64,000 nucleotides of DNA from Bradyrhizobium sp. CB1015. Lineage in GTDB: Bacteria > Pseudomonadota > Alphaproteobacteria > Rhizobiales > Xanthobacteraceae. The stretch's first letter is position 1, and every line of letters starts with the position of its first letter. The position numbers and the translations under genes are program-made. The notes below the pieces were generated by a model that saw only the letters and a list, made by a program, of their open reading frames with translations, did no database searches and was not told the DNA's origin. The stretch lies in NCBI RefSeq assembly GCF_025200925.1, contig NZ_CP104174.1:5270001-5334000 (forward strand), read 5' to 3'. This document shows, piece after piece, positions 48,743 to 57,797 of this stretch.

Positions 48743-49330
48743 TTAGCGTTCGATGGTGCCGGTGCGCCGGATCTTCTTCTGCAGCAGCAGCACGCCGTAG
48801 AGCAGCGCTTCCGCCGTGGGCGGGCAGCCCGGCACGTAGATGTCGATCGGCACGATGCGGTCGCAGCCGCGCACGACCGAGTAGGAATAGTGATAATAGC
48901 CGCCGCCATTGGCGCAGGAGCCCATCGAGATGACGTAGCGGGGCTCGGGCATCTGGTCGTAGACCTTGCGCAGCGCGGGCGCCATCTTGTTGGTCAGGGT
49001 TCCCGCGACGATCATCACGTCGGACTGGCGCGGCGAGGCACGCGGGGCGAAGCCGAAGCGCTCGACGTCGTAGCGCGGCATCGAGACCTGCATCATCTCG
49101 ACCGCGCAGCAGGCGAGACCGAAGGTCATCCACATCAAGGAGCCGGTGCGCGCCCAGGTGATGAGGTCGTCGGTCGCGGCGACGAAGAAGCCCTTGTCGG
49201 ACAGCTCGGAATTGACCTCGAGGAAGAACGGATCATTGGCCCCGACCGGCTTGCCGGTCGACGGGTCCAGAATGCCCTTGGCGGCCGGCGCGACGACCGG
49301 ACCCGTGGACGATGCAGGGTTCAATCCCAT
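48743..49330 (-). CDS. nuoB: NADH-quinone oxidoreductase subunit B
   Basis: 195 residues from [20 protein letters not shown]; this ATG falls in the last codons of nuoA, as usual. N2 cluster ligands: LACCAVEMM (adjacent cysteines), [15 protein letters not shown] and [15 protein letters not shown]. It hands electrons to quinone. Confidence 0.97.
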   Translation of the reverse strand: MGLNPASSTGPVVAPAAKGILDPSTGKPVGANDPFFLEVNSELSDKGFFVAATDDLITWARTGSLMWMTFGLACCAVEMMQVSMPRYDVERFGFAPRASPRQSDVMIVAGTLTNKMAPALRKVYDQMPEPRYVISMGSCANGGGYYHYSYSVVRGCDRIVPIDIYVPGCPPTAEALLYGVLLLQKKIRRTGTIER

Positions 49331-49686
49331 TCCAGAGCTCCCTTCTTCCATTCATAGGCGAACCCGACCGTCAGCACGGCGAGGAACACCACCATGGACC
49401 AGAAGCCGGTCGCGCCAAGTTTGCCGAACGCCACCGCCCAGGGAAACAGAAACGCCACCTCGAGGTCGAAGATGATGAAGAGGATGGCGACCAGATAGAA
49501 GCGGACGTCGAACTTCATGCGGGCATCGTCGAAGGCGTTGAAACCGCACTCGTAGGCCGACAGCTTTTCGGGGTCAGGCTGCTGGAACGCCACGATGAAG
49601 GGCGCGATCAGCAGCACGAGGCCGATGAGGCCCGCGACCCCTATAAAGACGACGAGTGGAAGATAGTTCTGCAGAATGCCGCTCAT
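49321..49686 (-). CDS. nuoA: NADH-quinone oxidoreductase subunit A
   Basis: 121 residues from [20 protein letters not shown]. Three helices, with the [20 protein letters not shown] loop (its Cys near the quinone tunnel) and [13 protein letters not shown]. First gene of the operon; it overlaps nuoB by 10 bases. Confidence 0.97.
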   Translation of the reverse strand: MSGILQNYLPLVVFIGVAGLIGLVLLIAPFIVAFQQPDPEKLSAYECGFNAFDDARMKFDVRFYLVAILFIIFDLEVAFLFPWAVAFGKLGATGFWSMVVFLAVLTVGFAYEWKKGALEWD

Positions 49687-50397
49687 TGGCGAGCCCTTTT
49701 TCCCGCAGCCTCGGGACAGCCGCGGATTCGTCCGATTTGGAATTATTCTGAGCCTTAGCGCAGTGCACCAATGGGCGCAAGACACGCTGTTTTCAGGCCC
49801 TTTGCCGCCCCCAGAGCAGTGAAAATCCCGGAATCACCCCGCGGCTGGTATGGAGCAGATCGCCATGGCCAGCAAGGGCCGCCACGGCCTCGCAGGTCAG
49901 CCGTTCGGAGATTGCGGCGCTCGGGCCGCGCCAGCTATTTGCTGCCCGCTGACCGTCCAAAATGCTCGGGTTTTGACGCAGCTGCGCACCCGGCCCCGGC
50001 GATCACCGCCGCAGCGGTAACTTCCCCCCGTTGTCGCGGCGAGATAGTTGGCCGGTCTCCCTCCAAGCCGCTGCGGGCAGGAGACCAATGCCGGTGCCGC
50101 CGCCTCAGGTGCAGGAAAGACCTGTCCACAGCTCTGAGCAATCAGACGAGCCATGCGCCATCACGGGACCGGGGCTCGTCCGGCGAATGTGCCCGCAATG
50201 GGCTCCAAGCCGGCCGCGAGCGCGGCGGCGGCGACTTGCTGGTCGCGCGCGCCGCGCTCGGATGAGCTTCGGGCCGGGGGGCATGGCCCGCGAGCTCATC
50301 GTGACGGCGGATCAGCGGTCGTCCAGGCGCGGTCGAACGAACATCACGATCAATTGCTCCGAGCCTCGGAGCCTTCCGGCCCTGCCCTCGCCTGTCC
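49687..50397. other. Gene-free region upstream of nuoA
   Basis: About 710 bp without a convincing gene. The part near nuoA should hold the operon promoter and leader; I could not fix the boxes. The stretch around 50020-50110 (CCGTTGTCGCGGCGAGATAG and following) looks like worn dispersed-repeat sequence. Long open frames on both strands have arginine-rich translations and no family resemblance. Confidence 0.5.
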
Positions 50398-52683
50398 TCA
50401 CCATTTGTAGGAGACGCTGGCGGTGACGCGCCGACGGTCGCCGTAGAAGCAGGACGTCGGGAACGAACAGCTCGCGACGTAGATCTTGTCGGTTACGTTG
50501 ATCACGTTCAGTGCCGTGCGCCAGTTCTGCCATTCGTAATGAAGGGCGAGATCGCCAAGGACCACCGCGGGAACTTCGAGCGTGTTGGCGGGGTCAGCCC
50601 AGGAGGAGCCGACGTAACGTACGCCGCCGCCGAAACCAAAACCTTCGAGCGGACCATCCTTGAAGGTGTAATCCGCCCACCCCGAGACCAGAAGCTGAGG
50701 CGTGTTGGTCGGCGTCTTGCCCACCAGCGACGGATCGAGATCCCTGCTGTTGAAGAGGTGGTAGGCAGTGAAGGCGCCGATCAGCTTCAGTTCCTTCGTG
50801 GCATTGGCAACCGCTTCGAGCTCGATGCCGCGAGAGGTCACCTCGCCAGTCTGGTTCAGCAAGATCGGCGTGCCTGCGGTCGTAGCCACGTTCTGACGCT
50901 TCAGGTCGAACACCGAAGCCGTGAAGTAGCCGTCGAACCCCTTCGGCGCGACCTTTACGCCGATCTCGGTCTGCTGCCCGGTCTCCGGCAGGAAAAGCTG
51001 ATTGCTGGCGTTCAGGCCGATGACCGGATTGTAGCTGGTCGCGTAGGAAATATAGGGCGCGATGCCGTTGTCGAAATTGTAGATCAGCCCGGCCCGCCCG
51101 CTGAACTTGCTGTCGTTGCGGCTGGCGATCGCGGCCCCGGTGTCGCGCGCGTCCTGGGACGTCTCGACCCAGTCGTTGCGGCCGCTCAGCACCAGCGTGA
51201 AGTTGCCGAGCTTCATCTGATCCTGAAGGTAGGTGCCCGCCTGCTTCTGGGTGATCAGGAAGTTGCGGAACGGTGCGCCCGTCAGCGGGATGTTGATGCC
51301 GTAGACAGGATTGAAGACATTGATCGAAGGGACGGTGCCGAAATTGAAGTTCTGATAGTCGTCGATCTGATAGCCTTTCAGGTCGACCCCGAACAGCATG
51401 GTGTGTCGCACCGGCCCGGTGTTGAAGCGATACTCCAGCTGGTTGTCGAGATTGGCCTGGTTGGCGGTATTCTTCGCGTACCAGTTATATCGCCCCATCG
51501 TCGCCGTATTGATGTTATCCCAACCGTTGCCGATGTAACCGCGATAAGTCAGGTCGATATGCGCAAACCGGGCGTTCTGCCGGAACGTCACATCGTCAGT
51601 GAGATTGCGCTCGAACTGATAGCCGAGCATCTCCTGCTCGCGCGTGAACTTGTCGACACTGGGATCGCCGACGAAAAAGCTGGTTGGAATCTTGCCGAAC
51701 GGCGCGTTGGTCACCGTGCCTTGGTAGGGCAGGAAGTTGATGCCGCGGGTGTCCGTCTTCGACGCCGATGCGAGCACTGTGAAAGTCGTGTCGGCATCAG
51801 GCTTCCAGGTGAATGACGGTGCGATGAAGTAGTTGTTGTCAGGCGTAAAGTCGACCTGTGTGCCACCGTTCCTGACCTCGCCGACGACTCGGTAGAACAG
51901 CTTTCCGTCCTGGGGCTGCGTCGCGACCGGCCCGCCGAAATCGAAGCCGACATAGGCGTTGCCGAAGTTGTTGACGCCGGTCTCGATGTAGCGGATCGGC
52001 TCTGCAGGCGGCATCTTGCTGATGACGTTGACGATGCCGCTCAGGCTCGAGCCGCCATAGAGCACCGCGGACGGACCGCGCAGCACCTCGACGCGTTCCA
52101 TGTTGGACGGCGGCAGACGCCAGCTCGCATACGACGTGTAGAACAGCTGCATGCCGTCGAGGAACAGTCCGATGTCGTCGGACTTGAAGCCGCGGATCAG
52201 CCACCAATCGTTGCGGGTATCCGCACCGAAGGTCCCTGCCCGCACGCCGGCGGTGTAGCGCAGGACTTCGTCGAGCTTGTTCGGCTTCTGGTCGCGAATC
52301 TGTTCCGCACCGACCACCGAGATCGCCTGCGGCGTCTCCATGATCGGCGTGTTGGTCTTGGTGCCCGACGAGCTGCGGCCGGCGACGTAGCCGTTCACCG
52401 GACCGCGCGGCGTCTCGACGAAGCCCACCTCGCGCCGCGGCTGCGGCTTGTTTCGCTCGGCGGTCTGCACCGACGATTGCGCCGGGCGGCGCTGTGGGGC
52501 CGCGGCAGCACGTCTCCGTGCTTCCGGCGCGGTGACGGTCACCGAGGGCAGATTTTGCGCGCCACTCTGCGCGGAAGATTGTGCAAGCGATGCCTGAGGC
52601 ATCAAGACCCAAGCGGATGCGGTCGCCAACATGGCCGACCGCAGCATTCCAAGACTGTTCAACGCGCCACCCCAAAGATGCAT
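50398..52683 (-). CDS. TonB-dependent siderophore receptor (FhuA/FoxA-like)
   Basis: 761 residues if started at MHLWGGALNSLGML; an ATG 12 codons upstream is possible. Signal peptide ending SLAQS, a TonB-box-like LPSVTVTAPE, then a plug with TPQAISVVGAEQIRDQKPN, YTAGVRAGTFGADTRNDWWL and VEVLRGPSAVLYGGSSLSGI. The barrel ends with GDRRRVTASVSYKW. IRGF and the ATQP-type plug belong to ferric-hydroxamate receptors, so a ferrichrome- or ferrioxamine-like ligand is a fair guess. It is monocistronic, with an iron-box-like palindrome upstream. Confidence 0.92.
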   Translation of the reverse strand: MHLWGGALNSLGMLRSAMLATASAWVLMPQASLAQSSAQSGAQNLPSVTVTAPEARRRAAAAPQRRPAQSSVQTAERNKPQPRREVGFVETPRGPVNGYVAGRSSSGTKTNTPIMETPQAISVVGAEQIRDQKPNKLDEVLRYTAGVRAGTFGADTRNDWWLIRGFKSDDIGLFLDGMQLFYTSYASWRLPPSNMERVEVLRGPSAVLYGGSSLSGIVNVISKMPPAEPIRYIETGVNNFGNAYVGFDFGGPVATQPQDGKLFYRVVGEVRNGGTQVDFTPDNNYFIAPSFTWKPDADTTFTVLASASKTDTRGINFLPYQGTVTNAPFGKIPTSFFVGDPSVDKFTREQEMLGYQFERNLTDDVTFRQNARFAHIDLTYRGYIGNGWDNINTATMGRYNWYAKNTANQANLDNQLEYRFNTGPVRHTMLFGVDLKGYQIDDYQNFNFGTVPSINVFNPVYGINIPLTGAPFRNFLITQKQAGTYLQDQMKLGNFTLVLSGRNDWVETSQDARDTGAAIASRNDSKFSGRAGLIYNFDNGIAPYISYATSYNPVIGLNASNQLFLPETGQQTEIGVKVAPKGFDGYFTASVFDLKRQNVATTAGTPILLNQTGEVTSRGIELEAVANATKELKLIGAFTAYHLFNSRDLDPSLVGKTPTNTPQLLVSGWADYTFKDGPLEGFGFGGGVRYVGSSWADPANTLEVPAVVLGDLALHYEWQNWRTALNVINVTDKIYVASCSFPTSCFYGDRRRVTASVSYKW

Positions 52684-52768
52684 GTTCGATGCGTCATGCC
52701 GCCTGTCCCGGAACGGCATGCGCTTGTGGTGACGCTTAGGTGAGGGCGCGCGATTTCCCTAATTGAAA

Positions 52769-52793
52769 GCTTCTTAGAAAGGCTCTTAGAAGC
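52769..52793. promoter_or_regulatory. Putative iron-responsive operator upstream of the siderophore receptor
   Basis: Near-perfect 10-bp inverted repeat GCTTCTTAGA / TCTTAGAAGC with a 5-base centre, also readable as two TTCTTAGAA-like palindromes 12 bp apart. It resembles the TTAGAA/TTCTAA halves of Irr-type iron control elements of rhizobia. It stands about 85 bp before the receptor start. A further CTTAGAAG occurs near 52972. The regulator is inferred, not shown. Confidence 0.4.
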
Positions 52794-53017
52794 ACTGCAA
52801 CACTTTGGCCGTTTGAGATGAGCTTAGCTTCCGCCGCCTCCGGAGCGTCCCCACTCCGGATGGACATGCCAGGCTTGGGAAGGGCGGCCGCCTCCCCACC
52901 CCGGACCCACCAAGCGGCTGATGAAACCATTTTGCGGAACCCGCGAAACCATCCGGAAACAGATGGCCCTTAGAAGATGAGCCCATAGACGGCGGCAAAG
53001 CCCGTCGGGAGGCTCAG

Positions 53018-53221
53018 ATGAACCATTCAATTCATTCTGCTGATCGTGCGACCCACCTGAAGATCGTGGTGGTGGCGCTGGTGGCCGGCATTGCCGTGGC
53101 CGGCTTCGGGATCGCGGCCCGCACCCATGCCGATTACAGCCAGACTGCCCAGTCCACCCACGTCATCAAGGCCGGCAAGCCGGTGGTGGTGACCAGCGCC
53201 GGCACGTCCGAGATTCGCTGA
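53018..53221 (+). CDS. Small exported/membrane hypothetical protein
   Basis: 67 residues. A polar start (MNHSIHSADRATHLK) is followed by one hydrophobic helix (IVVVALVAGIAVAGFGIAAR) and a hydrophilic tail HADYSQTAQSTHVIKAGKPV ending in TSEIR. GGGAGG precedes the ATG at a good distance and a terminator follows, so it is an independent gene. I believe similar proteins occur throughout Bradyrhizobium; the function is unknown. Confidence 0.75.
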   Translation: MNHSIHSADRATHLKIVVVALVAGIAVAGFGIAARTHADYSQTAQSTHVIKAGKPVVVTSAGTSEIR

Positions 53222-53246
53222 GACCTGCCCTTTTGGGCTGACGATT

Positions 53247-53269
53247 GGCCGCCGCCGGGCGGCCTTTTT
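53247..53269 (+). terminator. Rho-independent terminator of the small gene
   Basis: GGCCGCC-GCCG-GGCGGCC hairpin followed by five T. Confidence 0.85.
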
Positions 53270-53320
53270 CGTTTTCCAGAGCAATGCTTAGCGGGGACGC
53301 CCTGGGGAAGCGCAACGTCC

Positions 53321-53349
53321 TTGACTTCACCATGTCCCCCCTTTAAGTC
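53321..53349 (+). promoter_or_regulatory. Probable promoter of tRNA-Asp
   Basis: A strong -35 TTGACT (53321-53326) with a weak -10 region (TTAAGTC, about 53343-53349) at 16-17 bases. The tRNA begins about 33 bp later. Confidence 0.45.
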
Positions 53350-53381
53350 CCCCCTCGTTCCGCGCGCGTTCAGCGAACCAC

Positions 53382-53458
<77 letters not shown>

Positions 53459-53659
53459 TTTTTGGCAATCTCCTCATCATCTTAGCCCGAACTTCTCGAC
53501 GCTTTTCGCGGCTCTGCGCGCAATTTCAGGCGGCCGCCGGGAACTCTCGGCATAGTCAGCCCGCGTCCGAATCGTCTACGCCTAGAAGGGCTTAGAGGGA
53601 CCCACTCATTCTCGGCTTTTTTCGGGACTCCCTGTCATTGGACGATGAGGAGGCCAGAC

Positions 53660-53989
53660 ATGGCTAAGAAGGATCCGGCTAAGAAGGATTCGGCGAAGAA
53701 GGCAGCCGCGCCCGCCACCATCACGCTCAAGCACCTCGCCGCGGACATTGCCGAGCGCCAGGATGTCTCCAAAAAGCATGCCGAGGCCGTCCTGACCGAC
53801 ATGGTCGATTTGATCGCCAAGCACCTCAAGAAGGGCGACCGGGTCCGCATCGTCGGCCTTGGCATCCTCCAGGTCCGCAAGCGCGCCGCCCGCACCGGCC
53901 GCAATCCTTCCACCGGCGAAGCGATCCACATCAAGGCCAGCAGGAAGGTCGCGTTCCGCCCGGTGAAGGAACTGAAGGAGGCGATTTGA
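53660..53989 (+). CDS. HU-family DNA-binding protein
   Basis: 109 residues from MAKKDPAKKDSAKKAAAP; an AGGAGG site lies between this ATG and an in-frame one 15 bases earlier, which fixes the start. After the Lys/Ala-rich N-terminal arm comes the HU/IHF fold (ITLKHLAADIAERQDVSKKH ... GLGILQVRKRAARTGRNPST ... IKASRKVAFRPVKELKEAI). The basic arm of about 20 residues is an addition to the usual 90-residue HU and may add non-specific DNA contacts. A single-gene unit. Confidence 0.93.
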   Translation: MAKKDPAKKDSAKKAAAPATITLKHLAADIAERQDVSKKHAEAVLTDMVDLIAKHLKKGDRVRIVGLGILQVRKRAARTGRNPSTGEAIHIKASRKVAFRPVKELKEAI

Positions 53990-54075
53990 TGTCACTTAAG
54001 TCTGGCCCGGCCGCTTCACGGCCCGCTTTTCTGATATACCGCCTGCTTCCCGAACATTCGGCGGTTTGACCAGAA

Positions 54076-55326
54076 ATGTCCTCCCTCTCTTTTTCGCATA
54101 CCGTGACCGAGCGCTTCCTGCGCTACGTCACCATCGACACCCAGTCCGATCCGGCATCGCCTCACTCGCCGTCGACCGAGAAGCAGAAGGATCTCGGCCG
54201 CGTGCTCGCTGCCGAGCTGAAGGCGATGGGCGTTGCGGACGCGCATCTCGACGATTACGGCTACGTCTACGGAACGATCCCGGCCAACACCGACAAGAAG
54301 GTGCCGGTGATCTGCTTCTGCTCGCACATGGACACCTCGCCCGACGTGACCGGCAAGGACGTCAAGCCGCAAGTCGTGAAGAACTATCGCGGCGGCGACA
54401 TCATCCTGCCCGGCGATACCAGCCAGGTGATCCGCATCAACGAGCATCCGGCGCTGAAGCACCAGATCGGCAACGACATCATCACCACCGACGGCACCAC
54501 GCTATTGGGGGCCGACAACAAGGCCGGTGTTGCCGAGATCATGGATGCCGCGCATTTCTTCCTCAACAATCCCGACGTGAAGCACGGCACCATCAAGATC
54601 CTGTTCACGCCGGACGAGGAGATCGGCCGCGGCGTCGACAATGTCGACCTGAAGAAGCTGGGGGCCGATTTCGGCTACACCATGGACGGCGAGAGCGCCG
54701 GCTGTGTCGAGGACGAGACCTTCTCGGCCGACGGCGCCACCATCACCATCAACGGCGTCAGCGCCCATCCCGGCTACGCCAAGGGCAAGATGGAGCACGC
54801 GATCAAGATCGCCGCCGCCATCGTCGAGCGTCTGCCGAAGGAGGGCTGCTCGCCCGAGACCACCTCAGGCAAGCAGGGTTTTCTGCATCCGATCGCCATC
54901 GACGGCGCGCTGGAACAGGCGACGCTCTCCTTCATCGTCCGCGACTTCACCGAGGAAGGGCTGAAGGAAAAGGAGGCGCTGCTCGAGGGCATCGTCAAGG
55001 ACGTGATGAAGGACTATCCGCGCTCGAGCTACACGTTCGAGGTCAAGGAGCAGTACCGTAACATGAAGCAGGTGATCGACCGTCACCCGCACGTGCTCGA
55101 ATACGCCATCGAGGCGATCCGCCGTGCCGGCCTGCGCCCGATGCGCACCGCGATCCGCGGCGGCACCGACGGCTCCCGCCTGTCCTTCATGGGCCTGCCC
55201 TGCCCCAACATCTTTGCCGGCGAGCACGCGTTTCATTCGCGGCTCGAATGGGTCAGCCGGCAGGATATGGAAAAGGCGGTGGAGACCATCGTGCATCTGG
55301 CGATGATCTGGGAAGAGAAGGCCTGA
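54076..55326 (+). CDS. pepT: Peptidase T (tripeptide aminopeptidase)
   Basis: 416 residues, M20 family. Zinc and catalytic motifs: FCSHMDTSPDV (His and catalytic Asp), LLGADNKAGVAEIMDA (bridging Asp), FTPDEEIGRGVD (general-base Glu and zinc Glu), YTMDGESAGC, and AFHSRLEWVS (His). The dimerisation domain spans about residues 205-320. It releases the N-terminal residue of tripeptides in the cytoplasm. The alpha/beta hydrolase gene starts 18 bp downstream. Confidence 0.95.
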   Translation: MSSLSFSHTVTERFLRYVTIDTQSDPASPHSPSTEKQKDLGRVLAAELKAMGVADAHLDDYGYVYGTIPANTDKKVPVICFCSHMDTSPDVTGKDVKPQVVKNYRGGDIILPGDTSQVIRINEHPALKHQIGNDIITTDGTTLLGADNKAGVAEIMDAAHFFLNNPDVKHGTIKILFTPDEEIGRGVDNVDLKKLGADFGYTMDGESAGCVEDETFSADGATITINGVSAHPGYAKGKMEHAIKIAAAIVERLPKEGCSPETTSGKQGFLHPIAIDGALEQATLSFIVRDFTEEGLKEKEALLEGIVKDVMKDYPRSSYTFEVKEQYRNMKQVIDRHPHVLEYAIEAIRRAGLRPMRTAIRGGTDGSRLSFMGLPCPNIFAGEHAFHSRLEWVSRQDMEKAVETIVHLAMIWEEKA

Positions 55327-55343
55327 AGCGCGACGAGACTGCA

Positions 55344-56180
55344 ATGAAAAATCACCGCGCTTCGATGCGTTACGTCGCATCCGGCCGTGCCAGCCTTGCG
55401 ACAGAAGTCGCAGGGGACGGCCCTGCCATTGTCTTTCTTCATGCGAATGTGTGCGACCGGCGCATGTGGCGCGCTCAATTCGACGAATTGAGCGCCACGC
55501 ACAGGGCGGTCGGATATGACCGACGCGGGTTCGGCGAAACCCGCGCCGAGCCCGAAGACTTTTCCGCGCTCGCCGATCTCCTCGCGGTGCTGGAGGCGAC
55601 CGCAGGTGGCGAGCCTGCCATCCTCGTCGGCTGCTCTCTCGGCGGGCGGATCGCGCTTGATGCCGCCGTCCGGCATCCCTCGCGCGTTCGCGCGCTGGTT
55701 CTGATCGCCCCCAATGTCGCGGGTGCACCCGATCCGGTCTATCCGGCCGACATCGAGACACTGATGATGCGATCGAAGGAGATCGAAGCGTCAGGCGATC
55801 TTGACCGGATGAACGCGATGAAGGCGCGCCTCTTGCTGGACGGACCACGGGCTGCCGAAGGTCGCGTCGGCGGTCCGGCTCGCGACCTGTTCCTCGATAT
55901 GAACGGCATCGCACTCCGATCCCCACCGTTCGGATCGGACGTCGACATCAGACCCTTCTTCAACCGGCTTCATGAGATCGCGGTGCCGACCCTCATCATA
56001 TGGGGTGACCTCGATCTGCCCTATGTGCAGGACCGCTGCCGCCATCTCGTCGCGGCAATTCCGGGCGCGGAAGGCCGCGAGGTGCGTGGTGCGGCCCATC
56101 TTCCCAGCCTGGAGCGCCCGGCGGAGATCACAGCTCTCGTTGCCGAGTTCGCTCAGCGACATGCGGGGGCGGACAGATAG
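55344..56180 (+). CDS. Alpha/beta hydrolase
   Basis: 278 residues from MKNHRASMRYVASGRASLAT. The nucleophile elbow is VGCSLGGRIALDAA (Ser near residue 97), the acid probably in IIWGDLDLPYV, and the His in EVRGAAHLPSLERP. FLHANVCDRRMWRAQF provides the oxyanion HA motif. Substrate unknown; similarity is to 3-oxoadipate-enol-lactonase-like and other small esterases. It probably shares a transcript with pepT. Confidence 0.9.
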   Translation: MKNHRASMRYVASGRASLATEVAGDGPAIVFLHANVCDRRMWRAQFDELSATHRAVGYDRRGFGETRAEPEDFSALADLLAVLEATAGGEPAILVGCSLGGRIALDAAVRHPSRVRALVLIAPNVAGAPDPVYPADIETLMMRSKEIEASGDLDRMNAMKARLLLDGPRAAEGRVGGPARDLFLDMNGIALRSPPFGSDVDIRPFFNRLHEIAVPTLIIWGDLDLPYVQDRCRHLVAAIPGAEGREVRGAAHLPSLERPAEITALVAEFAQRHAGADR

Positions 56181-56197
56181 GTCCACCCCCGATTGGC

Positions 56198-57088
56198 CTA
56201 CGGCACCGGCATCGCGCGCGGGCTGCGATGGAAGCGGTTGGCGCTCGCCATCCAGTTCGGCAACGGTGCGCCATCACGGTGCCGGCCGCCGGCGACGGCT
56301 GCAGCCCAGGCCACCGCGGCGCCGATCAGGGTCGCGGCTGCGACCGAGAACGCCACGATGATCGAGTTGCGTCGCGCGCGGTTGATGGCCGTCTTCGAGT
56401 CTGCGATCAGCGCATCAACCCGCCGCTCGGCATCGGGGGCTGCCAGTCCCGTGACGGCGGCGACCTGTTGCACGAGGTAGGCCCGGTCATCGGTGCTGAC
56501 GCCGCTGTGGCTGGACGAGGTCATCAGGATGCGTCCGGCTTCGGCGCGCGCTTCCCTCAGGTCGGTGTTCGGAGCGCGGCGCGGCGCGCGGAACAGCTTG
56601 TCGAGCTCATAGCTCAACAAGGGCTCGGCCGCCGAGGTGTTGCTCGCCGAACTGCGCATCGGCGAACGGTCGATCGCGGCAGCGCCGAGAAGCGCCAGCA
56701 GCGCTGCGCCGGCCAGGACCGCCAGCGCCCAGGCGGTCAACCCGTGAAGCCCGTCCCGCCGCTCGCCGTCATCCTCGATGGTTGTGAGCGCGGGCTCGGA
56801 CCGGGTCGTTCGGCCGGCGACGTAGCCGCCGAAGCCGAAGCTGACGATCGCCTGGATGATCAGATACAGCCCGGAAAGCAGCGCCAGCGCCGCCGATGCA
56901 TCGCGCCAGGTCGGCGAGGCCGAACTGACACCGAGGCCGACCGCGACACCAAAACCGATCAGGATGAACGACATTGCGCTCGCAGCAAGCGCGCCCGCGA
57001 ACACCGAGCTCCACTGGATAGTTCGAGGCGCCTCGCCTGCCAGGCCGCCTTCCATGACCTCTTCCCGCATGAGAGTTTCGACGGTCAT
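56198..57088 (-). CDS. Conserved membrane protein of unknown function
   Basis: 296 residues with four or five predicted helices: WSSVFAGALAASAMSFILIG, ASAALALLSGLYLIIQAIVS, WALAVLAGAALLALLGAAAI and IIVAFSVAAATLIGAAVAWA. The first pair carries glycine-rich FGFGGYVAGRTT. Between helices 3 and 4 is a soluble section of about 110 residues with no cysteines. The C-terminal tail is basic. I recognise this only as a rhizobial conserved hypothetical. It starts 10 bp after a 24-residue membrane peptide gene on the same strand. Confidence 0.78.
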   Translation of the reverse strand: MTVETLMREEVMEGGLAGEAPRTIQWSSVFAGALAASAMSFILIGFGVAVGLGVSSASPTWRDASAALALLSGLYLIIQAIVSFGFGGYVAGRTTRSEPALTTIEDDGERRDGLHGLTAWALAVLAGAALLALLGAAAIDRSPMRSSASNTSAAEPLLSYELDKLFRAPRRAPNTDLREARAEAGRILMTSSSHSGVSTDDRAYLVQQVAAVTGLAAPDAERRVDALIADSKTAINRARRNSIIVAFSVAAATLIGAAVAWAAAVAGGRHRDGAPLPNWMASANRFHRSPRAMPVP

Positions 57089-57098
57089 TGCCGCGCTC

Positions 57099-57173
57099 TC
57101 AGCGCAGGCCGAAGAACGACAGGATCGCCATGATGACGACGATCAAGCCGATCAGATAAATCAGTCCGTCCAT
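57099..57173 (-). CDS. 24-residue membrane peptide
   Basis: Begins MDGLIYLIG and ends SFFGLR then TGA; nearly the whole chain is one hydrophobic helix. A near-ideal AGGAGG ribosome site is 7 bases upstream. The next gene, a polytopic membrane protein, starts 10 bp later, so the two probably form an operon. Similar 20- to 30-residue peptides occur before stress-related membrane protein genes in rhizobia, from memory. Too short for most gene finders. Confidence 0.72.
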   Translation of the reverse strand: MDGLIYLIGLIVVIMAILSFFGLR

Positions 57174-57446
57174 TGTCCGTCCTCCTCAGTTCTTCTGATC
57201 GCTAATCGCGAGCTATGAGGAACGTTCCTAATTGGACAGACCCGATGGAACGAACTTGGAAGATGCGGGTTACCTGCCCAAGTCCCAAGGATCGAGATTG
57301 TGAGCACATCAGGCCTCAGCTGGCTCGTCCGGCTGGGGCCTTTCCGCGTTGCGGCCGGCGCGTCTCCTCCTGTCGTATGTTAACGACGCCGGGGCCGGGA
57401 TCATCAATGATGCGATCAGGGCGGACCTCCGGATCAGGAGAGGCGC

Positions 57447-57677
57447 GTGGACCGCAGAACGGCGTGCCTGCATCAGGCGAATGCATTCCGGGAGAAGGCC
57501 CTCGCCGATCCCGAGCACCACGACCAATGGATCGACGAGGCTATCAAGTGGCTGGAACGGGCAATGGAAGCGAGCTGCCACGCCGCCGTCACCATGGAAG
57601 GTGACGATGGCGGCGAGGCTCCGGTCTCCACGATCGAAGCCATGGCGCCACTTCGGCGCGCCATTGTCCGCCAGTGA
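57447..57677 (+). CDS. Small hypothetical protein (GTG start)
   Basis: 76 residues, GTG start after a CAGGAGAGG site. No signal or helix. The central WIDEAIKWLERAMEAS amphipathic segment and ACLHQANAFREKALADPEHH suggest a helical-hairpin protein; I recall the same pattern in other Bradyrhizobium hypothetical proteins. It is alone between the membrane pair and the metal efflux operon. Confidence 0.65.
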   Translation: MDRRTACLHQANAFREKALADPEHHDQWIDEAIKWLERAMEASCHAAVTMEGDDGGEAPVSTIEAMAPLRRAIVRQ

Positions 57678-57797
57678 GAGGTACTGGCAGCGCATGCGCT
57701 GCTGCGGCAATTGTTCCAGGGACGTAACAATGTTGCGGGTCGACACTGGTTCCGCGCCCATGCTAGGCCGAGCACAGACCGCAACCAGAGTGACGTC

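Noticed and set aside
49771..50265. 164-codon plus-strand frame upstream of nuoA
   Set aside because: Arg/Pro-rich translation, no ribosome site, no recognisable domain; likely non-coding.
57218..57229. AGGAACGTTCCT palindrome, looked at as a sigma-EcfG (GGAAC) stress promoter
   Set aside because: No CGTT-type -10 at 16-17 bases on either strand in the direction of the neighbouring genes.
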